DNA of 64,000 nt from Zelonia costaricensis (GCA_030849075.1 JASAOO010003480.1:1-64000), one strand, 5' to 3'. Counted from the first letter of the stretch, positions 50,501 through 61,269 are shown. Numbers and translations are program-made. The notes: generated by a model from the letters alone, not told the origin.

Positions 50501-52993
50501 GAACAGGCGGCGCACCGTCAGGCGCAGCTGCGGCTTCTTCTCGTACAGGCGAAGGAGCTGGGTGAAGTGGGGTCCGTCGAGGTGCTGGCAGAGCAGCACA
50601 AGGGCATCGGCGAAGTGCGCGGCCGGCATGGGGGCGCTGTGCGAACGGGGTGCAGGGGCCGCGGCCGCGGCCGCGCCCAGTCCCAGTAGTGCATCGCCTT
50701 CCTGAAATGCGTCGCGGGTCGCCTGCTGCTCGCTCTCCTTCTCAAAGTCAAACAACGCCAGACCTGCCGCTGGCCGCGGAGCGGGGGTCGGCACCGCGGG
50801 GGAGAGCCACCGAGTCAGCGAGGCTTGCGCGGTGCCACCCATCGCCGCCGCCGCGCCTGCAGCGCCCGCACCTGCCGGCGGCGGCAGCAGGCCTTCCATG
50901 ACGGCCTCCGCCGTCAGCGCCGCGCCGCTGGCACCCGAGCCACCCGCCGCCGCCGCAGCGGCAGCAGCACTCGCACTCGATGCCGTTGAGGTGCTCGCGG
51001 CGGTGAGGGTGCTGTCGACGTGCAGCCCATCGAGAATCGCGTTCGGGATCCACGCGAGGTGGTACGCCGTGTACAGGCGCGTCAGCCCGTCCACCGCGGC
51101 AACCCGGACGCGCCGGTTCTTGTCCGACGCACGAAGGGCCAGGGTGCGAGCCAGGAAGGCGGACGGATGCAACGGCGTGTGTGTGTCCGGGGTCTGCCGA
51201 GACTCCACAAACAGCTGCGCCGCGGCGAGGGCTGCATCGGTCACGGCTGCGACTGCCTGCTTGCGCACCAGCACGTGCGCGTCGGTGAGAAGCCGCTCCC
51301 AGAACGGCTCACACGCCGCCCAGATATCCCGCTGCAGGGCCACGCGCGCCGCGTCGGAGGTGACGCCGGCATCCTGCTCCGCACCGCCGTACTGCTGCTG
51401 CATCAGCGTTGCCGAGAAGCGCGCCGCCTCTGTGCGGATGTTGGGCCGCACATCGAGGCAGCGGTTCAGAAACGGGCCAAGGAAGACGGCGCGGTAGGCG
51501 GCGACAGCGGCGTCGCTTGCGGCGAAGGCCGCTGCAAAGCCGCGCAGGGCCAGCAGACGCACCTCAGCGGTGCGGTGCTCGAGCAGGGGCGCGAGGGTGG
51601 ACAGAGGCTGCTGCGCGAGGTCGACGTGCAGCTCCATCAGCGCGACAAGCACGCTCAGCACGTGCGCCATCACCTGCAGCCCGCGCCGCTTGCGGCCGCC
51701 AGCGGCAGAAGAAGCCTGTGAAGCCCGGCCGCGTGCCCTGCTGTTCAGTTGTTCGTTGTGAGCTGCCATGGCAGCAGTAGTAGTGACGGCATCGCCGCCA
51801 TCGTCGTTGTCGGCCTCTTCCACGTTGGTGTCGCCGCCACCGTTGCACTCGTCGTCCGATGGCAGGGCGTCGGCGGCGGCGAGCTGTGCCAGGCCCTCGT
51901 CCACCTCCGCGGCTGCCCACGCGGCGATAGCGGGCTGCAGGAGGTCCATCTGCCCCAGCAGCACGCGGGCCGCGATGAGGGCCCCGCCGCAGCGCGCCGA
52001 CGCCAGTGCCCGCGGCGAAGCCCGACCCGCGCCGTGGCCCACGGTGGTGCTTGTCGACGGCGCCATGAGCCGCAGTGCGGGAGAAGCGGCAACAAGCTCG
52101 GCAAGCAGCGGCTCCAGCTGCGCCGGCGTGATGACGTGCGTGGAGACGAGGACATCACGCAGCACGTCCGCCATCTCCGTGCACGTAGCGGCGCTCGTAG
52201 CGCACCGGACACCGCTGCTGCTGCTGCCGGGACTGCGGCTTGAGGCCCTGGCATCCGCTGCCGAGGATGTCGATACGAAGGAAGTGGAAGAAGACGCGCA
52301 CCGCACTGCGGCGAAGATGTGCACGAGGTTTGCCTGCGTCGCGGGGTCTGCGAGAGGGCAGTGGGGCAGGAGGTGGCAGAGCACACGCGCGCTGGCTGCG
52401 CGTTCAACCACGTAGGCGAGGCGCTGCAGCGGCTGCGGCGGGGTGGTGTCCATCAGCGCGGCAAAGCAGTTGCCGATGCAGCAGAGCACGTCGCTGCAGC
52501 GCTCGCGTGGGAACGGAAGGGAGACTAGCCCGGCCGTGCTCGTCGCGTCGCGGCCGTCTGAGTCTGACGCGTACGAGGCACTTGCGCCACTTGCACTGCT
52601 CACGGTGATGCTGTCCGAGCTCTGCTGTGCGACCTCCCCGGCACCGTCGCCGCGGTGGCGCGGCAGTGAAAACTGCAGACCTTGCTTCGCGCGCACCTCC
52701 TCCTCCTCGGCATGCAGCCGCACGGCATCGCAGAGGAGACAGGCGACGAGCTGCGAGACATCGGGTATGGCGCTGGCGAGCAGCCGCGGCGTGAGAAGCT
52801 CCGTCACGTAGGACTCCGTGAAGGGACTGACACGTGCTGCGGAGGAGCGTGCCGACACTGCGGTGAGGGAAAGGCTGCGCACCGAGTCGTGCATGTTCAT
52901 GAGGTACGTGAGCAGGCGACTGTCCGGGGTCGCGCGGAGCTCCTCGACGGCGAGGCGCACCGCCGCCGGTGATGACGGCGACGCGGCCGGCAT
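47522..52993 (-). CDS. PDS5: PDS5-like HEAT-repeat sister-chromatid cohesion protein
   Basis: 1823 residues from the ATG at 52991-52993. The N-terminus follows the PDS5 plan. LLTYLMNMHDSVRSLSL comes first, then TELLTPRLLASAIPDVSQL and VACLLCDAVRLHA at 78-95, equivalent to the family motif of loss-of-autonomy helices around VACCLADILRIYAP. HEAT repeats continue through LLALRGFAAAFAASDAAV (near 485), FLGPFLNRCLDVRPNIRTEA and the segment near 610-650 (LALRASDKNRRVRVAAVDGL, LYTAYHLAWIPNAI), which is typical of PDS5. The C-terminal 250 residues are disordered and basic, with a Gly13 run, then a charged helical end (LDDLFRGLKKGDIAQLRWK). PDS5 binds cohesin kleisin and controls its loading, release and acetylation. 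The size and motif order fit the family, although overall divergence is high. Confidence 0.95.
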   Translation of the reverse strand: MPAASPSSPAAVRLAVEELRATPDSRLLTYLMNMHDSVRSLSLTAVSARSSAARVSPFTESYVTELLTPRLLASAIPDVSQLVACLLCDAVRLHAEEEEVRAKQGLQFSLPRHRGDGAGEVAQQSSDSITVSSASGASASYASDSDGRDATSTAGLVSLPFPRERCSDVLCCIGNCFAALMDTTPPQPLQRLAYVVERAASARVLCHLLPHCPLADPATQANLVHIFAAVRCASSSTSFVSTSSAADARASSRSPGSSSSGVRCATSAATCTEMADVLRDVLVSTHVITPAQLEPLLAELVAASPALRLMAPSTSTTVGHGAGRASPRALASARCGGALIAARVLLGQMDLLQPAIAAWAAAEVDEGLAQLAAADALPSDDECNGGGDTNVEEADNDDGGDAVTTTAAMAAHNEQLNSRARGRASQASSAAGGRKRRGLQVMAHVLSVLVALMELHVDLAQQPLSTLAPLLEHRTAEVRLLALRGFAAAFAASDAAVAAYRAVFLGPFLNRCLDVRPNIRTEAARFSATLMQQQYGGAEQDAGVTSDAARVALQRDIWAACEPFWERLLTDAHVLVRKQAVAAVTDAALAAAQLFVESRQTPDTHTPLHPSAFLARTLALRASDKNRRVRVAAVDGLTRLYTAYHLAWIPNAILDGLHVDSTLTAASTSTASSASAAAAAAAAGGSGASGAALTAEAVMEGLLPPPAGAGAAGAAAAMGGTAQASLTRWLSPAVPTPAPRPAAGLALFDFEKESEQQATRDAFQEGDALLGLGAAAAAAPAPRSHSAPMPAAHFADALVLLCQHLDGPHFTQLLRLYEKKPQLRLTVRRLFEFHAAVKASSGDVKSVEGQQRIHAIHRLLVFLRDTTGAAKGEWDALFRAKDDVVRRSLLRACDDAHLDGIDARESLVRALTGRVSPEEVTFVKRHLAPQLTTPVQPAHVAELLRRLHRSIFQSARHEVAVDEDGAVGALRALLLLTAATPAYAARCTSELADALRAAARLAVGPPPRWCALLLHALQQWATAMTKSTCDGSDDNGSSSTAGGVIDSLIRTLSDMALAALPMQQALPRTSSAPAGGSTTAAALAALKQLAKQATRTLVALRRVNAYAPHAAAALDSLAAALWERLVQRGPLTNDVKVVAWLASVKALARSADSATPHAATLLKVTSNTKPARTPADTATPAPALLTSLSSLLNAAMTDTSDAAERSKTKALSKLASEGGAAPLSRTRSIASAVVDGAAKALVALVALCPSGTTSSSSSGGGGGGRVSAPPSPASPAGNTVTRAAAVSLVTDALLHGYKAVAASSGLAAASLGACQRRLAVEQQLVKLLLTPSPDMARELAVAVVLSVEEDAQVRHVVQTKLAGHLVHRTCDMRVAALLLLTAISEDNKSSFQRLRSLVEMVGDHLRAKQASQGVSLSSPAALYCYCEYAIPFLVLFLAHHPYYASEEADNQFTAFQRVWHLLIGELLRHGTQCAGFVVELLSKIKQADDALAPTSDACRVMCDLASRVLLECLGQRQSRAEDLRRYPGAVLLPSCFVRTTRANPQALLETVYLSDSVRVSANPPFRVPTSASGGGGGGGGGGGGHGSRASSRATTSRASSAAVSLEREDARDEHEAGSTGAPRRGGDAMVRSDTAHAGPRKRPRSPSVTFSAAASLSPSAPSQTHVAVGTDDVDFEAEAAEEASQGSTPPSRARTEPTVAESASSPDEGAPGGAAEAWEAKQAAQQRLAIDAALDDLFRGLKKGDIAQLRWKVVRGRLEDALGELDQQQRLATEHAAREVADAEATGKGGAIAGLTLSLHSEMEELLQYAKDQLRARYDRAPA
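48244..48282 (-). repeat. Poly-glycine codon run inside the PDS5-like gene
   Basis: A GGC/GGT trinucleotide run encodes 13 consecutive glycines in the disordered C-terminal region. It is likely length-variable between strains. Confidence 0.85.
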
Positions 52994-54256
52994 CGCGCGG
53001 TGGGGATGAGGTGGGATGCGCTGCGCGGGGGTTGGGTGCGTGGGGGCAACGCGTGCGAGCGGCCTTCTGTGTGGTGACTTCTTTTTTTTTTTCTCTATCG
53101 TCTATGCCAAGCCGCAGCGGTCTTCTTTCGAAATAGAAAGAATGGACTGGCTGAGTTCTTTTATGAGTGTGAGGAAGGGGTGGAGTGGGGGTGGGAGATG
53201 TGAGAAGTTGTATCGTATACGTGAGACAGAGAGAGGCAAAGCCAGCGAAGACGAAGCTGATCGGAACACAGCCTTTTGTGTGCGTGTCCGTCTCTGTGTG
53301 TGTCTCTGTGTGTGTGTGTGCGTGTGTGTGTCTGTCTGTCTTCGTGCGTGAGCGTGTCTTCGATACGCCTTTCTTTAATTTTAAAGAGTCCTCTCCGAGA
53401 GTGCACCGAAGTGAGCGGCGCTGGCGGCGCCTCGGGGTCGGCAACCACAAACACGCGTGTTTCCCCTTTTCTGTTCTGTTCGTTTTGCGCTCCAGTGGTT
53501 TCACCAGGGGTAACCGCGTTGAGCGTGGTCCTCAAAAGAAAAAAAAAAGGGAAACAAAGCCGCAGATGATGGGAGGAGAGAGGAAGGAAGGGGGGGGGGC
53601 GTGGCGTGGCGTGGTGAGTGGTCCCCAGGAGCGTGCCTCACGGGGACTATCTGTTGTGAACGGGTGGGCTGCGGTGTGCTGTTAGTGACCTGATAGTTGC
53701 CATGGCAAAGCAAAAAAGTATTGAGGCGACCCCGCAAAGGAAGCAGAGAGGGAGGGGGGAGGGAGGTGGCGCAAGTGAGATCGGGAGCTTCAGTCTTTAT
53801 TACCCCTCTCACGTTTGTGTGACGTGGCACAACGCGCGGTGCGCACGTGTTCTCTGATATCCAAGTGCAACTCCGCCGTTGCCGCCGCACGCCCGGTGAT
53901 GACCCTTTGTCCACAACCGGGTGAACTTATAGACGTGATGGACTCTTTTTTCGTTTGTTGACTTGCTTCGTTCAGTTGCGTGTGTACTATTATCGAGATG
54001 AAAAGACGATCGGCGAGCTAGTGGTGACGGCACCTTTGCCGTGGCGCGTCTCCAGGCTGCATCCGCGTGAAGTCCAACACCACCCATCCAATATTTCAAA
54101 AAACAAAAAACGGAATTGGCAAAAGAAAAAAAAAGAAGAACAGAAAGCTGGGGAAGAACACGTGCGCATGGGAAAACATGACTCTCAATCCGTCTGCATC
54201 AGCGTGCGACGATCTACGAGGTAGTCGTGATTGACGGCCACCGGCGCGTAGGTGTG
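52994..54256. other. Intergenic spacer, 1.3 kb
   Basis: No gene is seen. It contains an acceptor candidate for the PDS5-like gene (AG at 53021-53022), T10 at 53082-53091, GT-rich sequence at 53280-53340, and moderately AT-rich sequence at 53690-54130. Confidence 0.55.
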
Positions 54257-57172
54257 TTACCCGGTCATCATCATGCAGCGTGGGTCCTGGCCAGCGGCAC
54301 CGCCGCTGCGCTCGTCGCTGAGGTTCGCGGTGGCCGAGGACGCTGCCGTGGCGCCGAGTCCGCCGTCCGCGTCGGCGCCGCGGAGCAGGTCGTCGTTCGC
54401 GCTTAAACTGGTGCGGTTTCGGCTGCTGCTGCGGTCGGTGGAGTACGTGCTTGTCCCCGTCGCGTAGTGGCGCCGCAGTGCCCGCTCCTTCGCCGCCGCC
54501 GCCGTGGCCATCACGTCGCCTGCGTTGAGCTGCGACGCGATGCTGCTGCTGCGGTCTGTCTGCACCATTGCGACGCCTGCCTCTGCGCTGACCGTGAAGT
54601 ATGGCTGCCCAAGCTGGGCCGGCGGTGCGGCAGGGGTGCAGTGGTAGCTGAAGTAGCAAGCGTTGGTGCTCCGCTCCTCGCGCGGCGGCATGTACTGGAT
54701 CGGCTGCGGAGACGCACCGAGTGGCGCCGACGAACTCGAGCCGGCCGCTACGGTTGATACGGCCGGCATGGCCTCGCCGCGCTCGCGCGGGTCGCCGTAC
54801 ACCGACGCCTCGCTGTCAAAGGCTAGCGGCGCGTACGGCACGTCCTGCGCGGCCTCAGCGGGTGCAGTGAAGTCTTGTGCTTCGTTAGATACAACGTGAT
54901 CGTCGCCGCGGCTCCCCGTGAGGGCGAGCTTGCGCATCAGGCAGAGCGGCTCGGGCGGTGCCGCAGCGGCGGCGGACATGTCAAGTCCTGCGGCGGGGAA
55001 GTCCGCCACGGGGGAGTACATCGGCGGCGAGCCAGAAGCTGCTGCTGCTGCCTGTGCCGTGTGGGACGGCGCCCAACAACCTCCTGGCTCTTGTGCCTGC
55101 ACGCGGTACCAGTACGCACACGCCGCGGCGGTCCGCGCGTGCACAAAGGCCTCGAGCCAGTTGTCGGCTCGCCGCAGCTCCGCCCACGGGCTGCCAAGGA
55201 AGCCAAGGTGGCCGCCAACCGGCGCCTCCGCGTAGACGACGCGCGGGTTGTCGCGCACGAGCTCGCGCCAGCGGTGTGGCATCACCGTGCGCCCAATGAC
55301 GGGGTCGTCCGCGGCGGAGACGACGAGCATCGGCACGGGCACGTACGGCAGCCACGTCATCGCCGAGGCGTCGACGTGGTAGTGGTGCGCGGAGCGGTAG
55401 CCCGCTGACTTGGCAATCACGTGCTCATCGAAGTGCAGGACGCGGTGGAAGCGGTGGATGTTGCCCTGGGCGAACACCCAGTCGTGGTCAACGTTGGGCA
55501 TGTGCTGCAGCGGCGGGTGCCGCATAATGTAGTTGCGGATGTCGTTGCACATGTCGGGCTGGTACACGAGCCGCTGCGGGTAGTGCCGGTTCATGTGCTC
55601 CGTCGTGTACACGAAGTCGATCGGGGAGCAGCAGCAGATGCCTGCGTCCAGCAGCGGGTCGTCCCCGGCGATGCCAGCCTCACCGAGGTACTTGGACAGC
55701 GTCACGCCGCCCATGCTGAGCCCAACGCCGATCACCGGCACCGGGTGACCGAAGCGGCGGGTCAGCGCAGCCTTGGTGAAGAAGCGCTGCAGGCAGTCGC
55801 GTGTGTCGCGGGTGTAGGCGCCGTTGAAGAGGAAGCGTGTCGTGAGCGGCGGCGTGTCGCCCATCCCGCGCGTGCTGAGCACGCAGACGTGGAAGCCGGC
55901 ACCGTGCATGGCCCGCACAAAGTGCCGCACGTACTTGGTCTGCGAGTATGAGGAGAGACCGGGCAGGATGAAGAGCACCCCACGCGCTTGCGCCGCTGCC
56001 GACGACGATGAAGCCGCGGCGACGGGGGCGGTCGTGGTGGTGTTGGCGGCGAGAGCCGGACGCACTTCCACGGCCGTGTCGGACGGCTCTGGTGGCTGCT
56101 GCGCCATCTCCCGCGGCTCATGCGGATCGGAGGAGGTCTGACGCTCGTCACCGCCGTCCCCTGCTGAAGCAGCGGTGCGAATTCGGCTTGCGTGCTCGTG
56201 GTCGTAGTGTCGCGGCTCCTCGCCCTCCACGTACCACCAGTCCATCGCGATGTAGCACCCGTCCCAGGCCAGCGTCTCTTCACGCGTGTAGGGAACGCGG
56301 TCGGAGGGCCGCATCGAGCCCATAATCGTCTCCACGTGCGGGCCGTAGAGGGGGGCGCTGTACTCCAGCTGGCACCGCTTGATGGCGCGGCGCATGGCGG
56401 TGCTGGGCTTGTGATACGTGGGGACGTTCACGGCCTTGCCGGCGCTCGCCGCGTAGGTCGGCGCGCCTGACATCTGACGAGCGCGGGCCGGCAGCGCTTC
56501 GCCGTCTTGAAGCGGTGAGGGCGGCGACAACTGCGCGTCGTTAGCGTCACCGGCGCCCCGGCTTACATGCGCGCGTGGGTCGCGCTGCGAGTTGTACGTC
56601 TTCACGGTGTGGCGGTCCGCGTGCGGATCCTCTGCGGAGATGCTGCTGCTCTCCGCCGCGGCCACCCCGTTGGCGCGGCCACGCTCCCACCACCACCACC
56701 ACCACGAGGACGAGGGAGCTGACACTGCGGCATCCGGCGCATGGGCTTGTGCCGGCGGGGTCGGTCTACAGTGCTGCTGCAGCTCCTGCTGTGAGTCAGA
56801 GGACTGCGATTGCGGCTCCTCTGCGTCGGGTGCGTGCGACTGCCCAGCTGCTGCGGCCGCCGTCGCTGCTGCTGGGAACGACTTGGCCGCGTCCACGTCG
56901 GCACCGTAGCAGTACTGCCGGTCGCCCAGCGTGGCTGCTGCGACATCCATCAGGCCAAACACGTCCACGGCGGTCTCCACCACACGCATGTTGTGCACGA
57001 CGAGGACCTCACGAGGGGGGTGGTAGGTGTAGCCGTGCCGGCGGCGGTCGCACTCGCGGCATGGCCGGCACACAAGCAGCCCAAGAAGCGCCCGCACCGC
57101 GCAGGGCAGCCAATACGCAAAGCAGTGCAGCAGGCAGTGCACAACAAAGAAGGCAACTTCGAAGCCGCTCAT
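54257..57172 (-). CDS. Large membrane-anchored alpha/beta hydrolase, YheT/ABHD1-3 type
   Basis: 971 residues from the ATG at 57170-57172; the frame upstream starts with TTG. An N-terminal hydrophobic segment (about 3-35, FFVVHCLLHCFAYWLPCAV) is followed by a Cys-rich turn, suggesting membrane anchoring and possible acylation. Residues about 60-230 are disordered. The hydrolase core spans about 260-700. Key elements are YSAPLYGPHVETIMGS, GVLFILPGLSSYSQT, LSTRGMGDTPP, nucleophile elbow GLSMGG (S486), SAADDPVIG (D622/D623) and VGGHLGFLGSPWAE (H655). This is the COG0429/YheT family, whose eukaryotic members (ABHD1/2/3) hydrolyse phospholipids or esters. The last 270 residues are low-complexity and unique to this copy. 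The substrate is unknown. Confidence 0.94.
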   Translation of the reverse strand: MSGFEVAFFVVHCLLHCFAYWLPCAVRALLGLLVCRPCRECDRRRHGYTYHPPREVLVVHNMRVVETAVDVFGLMDVAAATLGDRQYCYGADVDAAKSFPAAATAAAAAGQSHAPDAEEPQSQSSDSQQELQQHCRPTPPAQAHAPDAAVSAPSSSWWWWWWERGRANGVAAAESSSISAEDPHADRHTVKTYNSQRDPRAHVSRGAGDANDAQLSPPSPLQDGEALPARARQMSGAPTYAASAGKAVNVPTYHKPSTAMRRAIKRCQLEYSAPLYGPHVETIMGSMRPSDRVPYTREETLAWDGCYIAMDWWYVEGEEPRHYDHEHASRIRTAASAGDGGDERQTSSDPHEPREMAQQPPEPSDTAVEVRPALAANTTTTAPVAAASSSSAAAQARGVLFILPGLSSYSQTKYVRHFVRAMHGAGFHVCVLSTRGMGDTPPLTTRFLFNGAYTRDTRDCLQRFFTKAALTRRFGHPVPVIGVGLSMGGVTLSKYLGEAGIAGDDPLLDAGICCCSPIDFVYTTEHMNRHYPQRLVYQPDMCNDIRNYIMRHPPLQHMPNVDHDWVFAQGNIHRFHRVLHFDEHVIAKSAGYRSAHHYHVDASAMTWLPYVPVPMLVVSAADDPVIGRTVMPHRWRELVRDNPRVVYAEAPVGGHLGFLGSPWAELRRADNWLEAFVHARTAAACAYWYRVQAQEPGGCWAPSHTAQAAAAASGSPPMYSPVADFPAAGLDMSAAAAAPPEPLCLMRKLALTGSRGDDHVVSNEAQDFTAPAEAAQDVPYAPLAFDSEASVYGDPRERGEAMPAVSTVAAGSSSSAPLGASPQPIQYMPPREERSTNACYFSYHCTPAAPPAQLGQPYFTVSAEAGVAMVQTDRSSSIASQLNAGDVMATAAAAKERALRRHYATGTSTYSTDRSSSRNRTSLSANDDLLRGADADGGLGATAASSATANLSDERSGGAAGQDPRCMMMTG

Positions 57173-57202
57173 GACGCACGGCAAGCGCGGCTGGAGAGCG
57201 CG

Positions 57203-57282
57203 CTGCGATCAAGGCGGACAGGATATGTACGGAGGAAAGAGGCAGAGAAAAGAGGGAGTGAGAGGCGGGAGGGGAACAGAGG
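57203..57282 (-). promoter_or_regulatory. Predicted SL trans-splice acceptor
   Basis: A C/T-rich tract on the minus strand (57282 down to 57225) is followed by TTGATCGCAG with the AG at 57203-57204. This gives a 30 nt 5' UTR for the large hydrolase and supports the start at 57172. Confidence 0.6.
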
Positions 57283-58140
57283 GGTGCGTGCACAGCCGCC
57301 CAACGTGCGCAGCCACTAGCCTCTCCCTCACACACACACACACACACACCCAAACGCTTCGAAAGCAGAACCCAAACTAGAAAAAAAAAGAAGAGGAGCG
57401 GCAGCAAGGGTGCACGCACGGAAAGCGGCTTCGCGTGGAGGTTGGGCTGCGCACTCGAAAATATGAGCGCCGCTCTTTCTCTCCCTTTTTTTGTTATTTC
57501 AAGGGGAGGGGTATGCACGGCGAGGACAGTGCTAATAGGAGAAACGCAACGTGGAAGTCAAGGTCAGCGCGCGCACTCAGGTGGGGGAGGCCAACTGCGC
57601 TCGAGATGGCACAGTACGACAAGGGAAAAACAACGAGAAGGGAGACGAAGACAGCGAGGAAAGGAAAGGGCGGACAGCCCGGAGTGCAGCAGGAAGAGTA
57701 GGAGAGAGCTAGGTAGGGAACTTGTGCACCGTCGATATTGAGAAACACGGAGACAACAACAGCAGCAAAAAAGAGGCGGCGGGGGAGGAAGCACACACCC
57801 GCGCAAAGGGGCTTGTGAAACACAACAGCGTCACGTTCAGAGCTGGCGGCAACGGCGGTGCTGTTTAAGGCATCGAGCAGGTGCCGAGGTGCGCGCCACG
57901 GTGTCCCCCTTTGGACCTGGCTGTGATTGGGGGTCGAGTGAGGGGGGGGTCAGGTGAGGATTGGAACACGGCAGGGGAGGATACCAAAAAGAAAAAAAGG
58001 AATGCCGAGGTATGGAGCTGGGGGAAAACGACGAAAGCAGGAAGAAGAAAGCAAACGGCGGGAACGGCTCGAAGGGGAGGCTGCCACAAAGAAGAAGAAA
58101 ATGGCTGAGGTGTATGAGAAAGGAAGTGGGGAGGGAGAGC

Positions 58141-58173
58141 GGTGCGTGGTGCGTGGTGCGTGGTGCGTGGTGC
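58141..58173. repeat. Heptamer minisatellite GGTGCGT
   Basis: Four and a half perfect tandem copies of GGTGCGT on the plus strand, within the long spacer. Confidence 0.85.
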
Positions 58174-58384
58174 CTTTGCGTGTGTATGTGTGTGTGTGTC
58201 TCTCGAGCAGCCAGAGAAGAAGAGCGGAAAAGAGAGTGCGAGGGGCGCACACTCTGGAAGGAAAGGTGAGAGAGAGGGAGAACGGTGGGGATAACGAGGG
58301 TCGAGCGAATTCTGGAGAGTTCTTGTGGACCTGGGTGGTGCGGCAGCGCGTGCCGCGAGACGGAGGGGGGGGGGGGCGTCCGCA

Positions 58385-58385
58385 N
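58385..58385. other. Undetermined base (N)
   Basis: A single N lies 9 nt after a G12 run (58365-58376) and 27 nt before a T17 run (58412-58428), so it marks a base left unresolved in homopolymer-rich sequence. Confidence 0.95.
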
Positions 58386-59373
58386 ATGGAAGAGGAGGGT
58401 GCGGGGCGATCTTTTTTTTTTTTTTTTTCTGTTGCACAGGTGCTCCCGAAGTCTACGAGTGAGGAAAGTTGCGAGGGATCAGCCGTGGAGGAAACAGGGG
58501 AGGGGGGGAGGGGAGAGGGAAGGGAGGGGGGGGCAGCACACTCAGGCGATGGGAGCAGCGCAATGGAGGGAGGCGTCACCGATAACAAACAAGAAAAATG
58601 GCATCGAAAGACGTGGACGAGGGAAGAGGAGCCGAAAAAAAGAAAAGAGGAGCCGGGGGAAAAAAAAATGAGCGATGCGATGCAAACACGCATAAAAAAA
58701 ACAGAGACACACACACACGCACAGACACACACGAGCCGTCGGGCGGAGGATGCAGAGCGGGGAGGCAAGGACACACGGCGAGCCGCTGACTGCGAAGGGA
58801 GGGGAGGGAGAGTCAGGGATGAGTGGCGCAGTGGTATTGTGCGTGTTCTGCTCCGGCCCACGCACGCCTCGTACGCTGTGAGAGCGCAAAGCCGATGCAC
58901 GAGGCGGCTACGACCAAGGGTGAGCGGTCTTACTCTCACGCGAAGAAACAAGTGCAGAAATAGTGAGGGAGTCCGCGAACACCGCGAGAGCAGCCGCACG
59001 CCAGCCAACCAGAAAAAGGCAGAACAGAAAGGAAGAAAACCGAGGAAAGACGTGTGAAGCCTTGGTAACTTGGTGTACCGTGACCGGCGTGTGTGTGAAG
59101 GGGGGAGTGGCTGGTGTGTGCGTTGTTGTGCAGGGCAGAGAATACGCGCTCGCTCACGTGCAGACGCACACACACACACCCGCACACGCAGTCACACACA
59201 AATACACACGAGCCGGATATGCTGTCCTTATGTCTTCCTTTCTTCTTTCTGTTTCGGTGCTTGATGACCTGCTTTGTGTGTGGTGGGTGAAAGGAACAAA
59301 AACGGTGCGGATTCCGGAAGAAGAGAAAGGGAGTGGGTGAGGGGGAGAGGAGCGGCGCTCGAACGCTCCTGCG

Positions 59374-59374
<1 letters not shown>

Positions 59375-59410
<36 letters not shown>
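59375..59410. repeat. (GT)n microsatellite
   Basis: About 18 GT units on the plus strand in the spacer between the hydrolase genes. Confidence 0.9.
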
Positions 59411-61269
59411 GGGTGTGTGTAGAGGTGACCCGTGAAGGGTGAGAGCGAAGCGGGAAGTGACGGAGGGGGGGGGGGAGGATAGGAGTACCAGGGGCTGTGT
59501 TTCCGTCCGAGTTTTCGAGGCAGCGTGGAGGGGGCGCACGGCGACTCTCCCGCGCTGGCAACACTCCTATGGTGAGCGCCAGCACACCGAGAAGAAGACG
59601 ATTGCGGTGTGTTGGGGTGCTTTGCTTGCGACTCTCAGCCCGACACACGGTCCCCCCCCCCCCGTGCGGCAAGTACCGCAGGGTGACGTGCAGCTCGATT
59701 CGGCAGAGCTGCCGTACAACCTCACTGCGTACTCGCTGCTTTTTGTTCTTTCTTGTACTTCTCACCCTTCCCAGGCAGGCGGTGTGGGGCACCTCTGCGC
59801 CTCCTCCGGCCCACAGCCGTGAGGGCGGAGCAAGAGAGAAGGAGCCGGCGAAGGGGGGGGGGGGACGAGGGGGGGGGGGTGGAGGAGGAGTCCAACAGCG
59901 GCGAGCCTGTCACACGAAACAACGAGCAAAGCACACACACACACACACGCTTACATGCACACAAACACCGACGAAGTGATACACAGTTTTGATATGGTGG
60001 AGGATGATGACGACGTGTCGTCACCACAGGGAGGGAGGGAGGGGGCAGTCTTCTTGCTTGTTTTCTTGAGAGGATGGGGGGGAGAAGAGCTGGATAGCGG
60101 AGATGGCGTGCAGTGACCAACTCTACAGCGAGAGGAGCAACACAGAGGACATTGGTTTCGGTGTGGCTGTGCGTGTACGGGAAGAATCCATTTCGAGCTC
60201 AAAATAAAAGAGCGAACAAACACAGACTCACCGACACGCAAACCAACAAACAGAAAGAAGCGACCTGCGTTGCCAAGAGTGTCGACCGCAACTATGGAAA
60301 AAAAGTGTACACACTCGCTAACACGCTCGTACGTGAAGGAAAAAAAGCACACAGTCACACACTCTCGAGGAGGACCGACGCACCGACGCAAGCACGCACA
60401 AACACACCATCAAAGAGCAACACACACACACACCGACAGCATTAGCAAGTGACAAGCCCGTGCTGACATGCGCACCTGCACACGGGCACAGTCCAACTGA
60501 TAAGACAAAGAACAGAAAACGGAGGCGAGGGGATTCACACGACGCACATACACAAGGAGAGTGGTAGAGGTAGAGAGAGAGAGATGGGTGGGGACAGCGA
60601 GAGAAGAAGAAGAAAAACGTGAGTACTGCGCAGCAGCTTAACCAAACGAAAGAGGGGAAGCTGAAGAGGTGGGTTAAGGAGGCCGCCACGATGGAGAAGG
60701 GGGAGGGGGGGGGCAACTCAGTCAGAGAGGGAGGGGGGTGGAGTGGGGCTGATGGAGTACACAAGGAAGAAAGCGGGGGGGAAGGGGGGGGGAAGAAAAA
60801 AAGGCAAGTGCACTGGCGCACCACAAGAAGGACACGCCAGCCTGCATGCGCACTGCACACACACACACACACACACAAACGCACACAGACACCTAACAAC
60901 AACACCGGCACCTACAAAGTCACACAGAGGAGGAGGAGGAGAGAGGAAGTCGCGCACGCAGGGCGGCACTGAGGGTGAGAGATGCGAGGAAGTGAAGAGA
61001 GAAAAGAAGGCACAGAAGCGTCGTAAACAGAACACTCGAAGAAGGAGACAAGGTGAGCTGTGGAAGGCGAGGGTGCGGTCGGCAAGGATGGGGGGGGGAC
61101 GTAAAGAAGAAGAACGCCCCACGCCGCTCGGCACCCCTTGCAAAGAGCCGCGCCCTCCGCTTCTTCTCCAGCAGAGCAGGACGTCGACGAAGAAGACACG
61201 AGAGAGAGAAACAGCTTGTGTGTGAGTGTGTGTGGATGGCGGCGCGAGAAGGTAGAGGCAGGCTCACCC

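Noticed and set aside
57950..59185. 411-codon minus-strand open frame across the spacer
   Set aside because: It spans the undetermined base, a T17 run and a minisatellite. The product is Ser/Pro/Arg/Leu/Val-Cys repeats typical of pyrimidine-rich UTR sequence.
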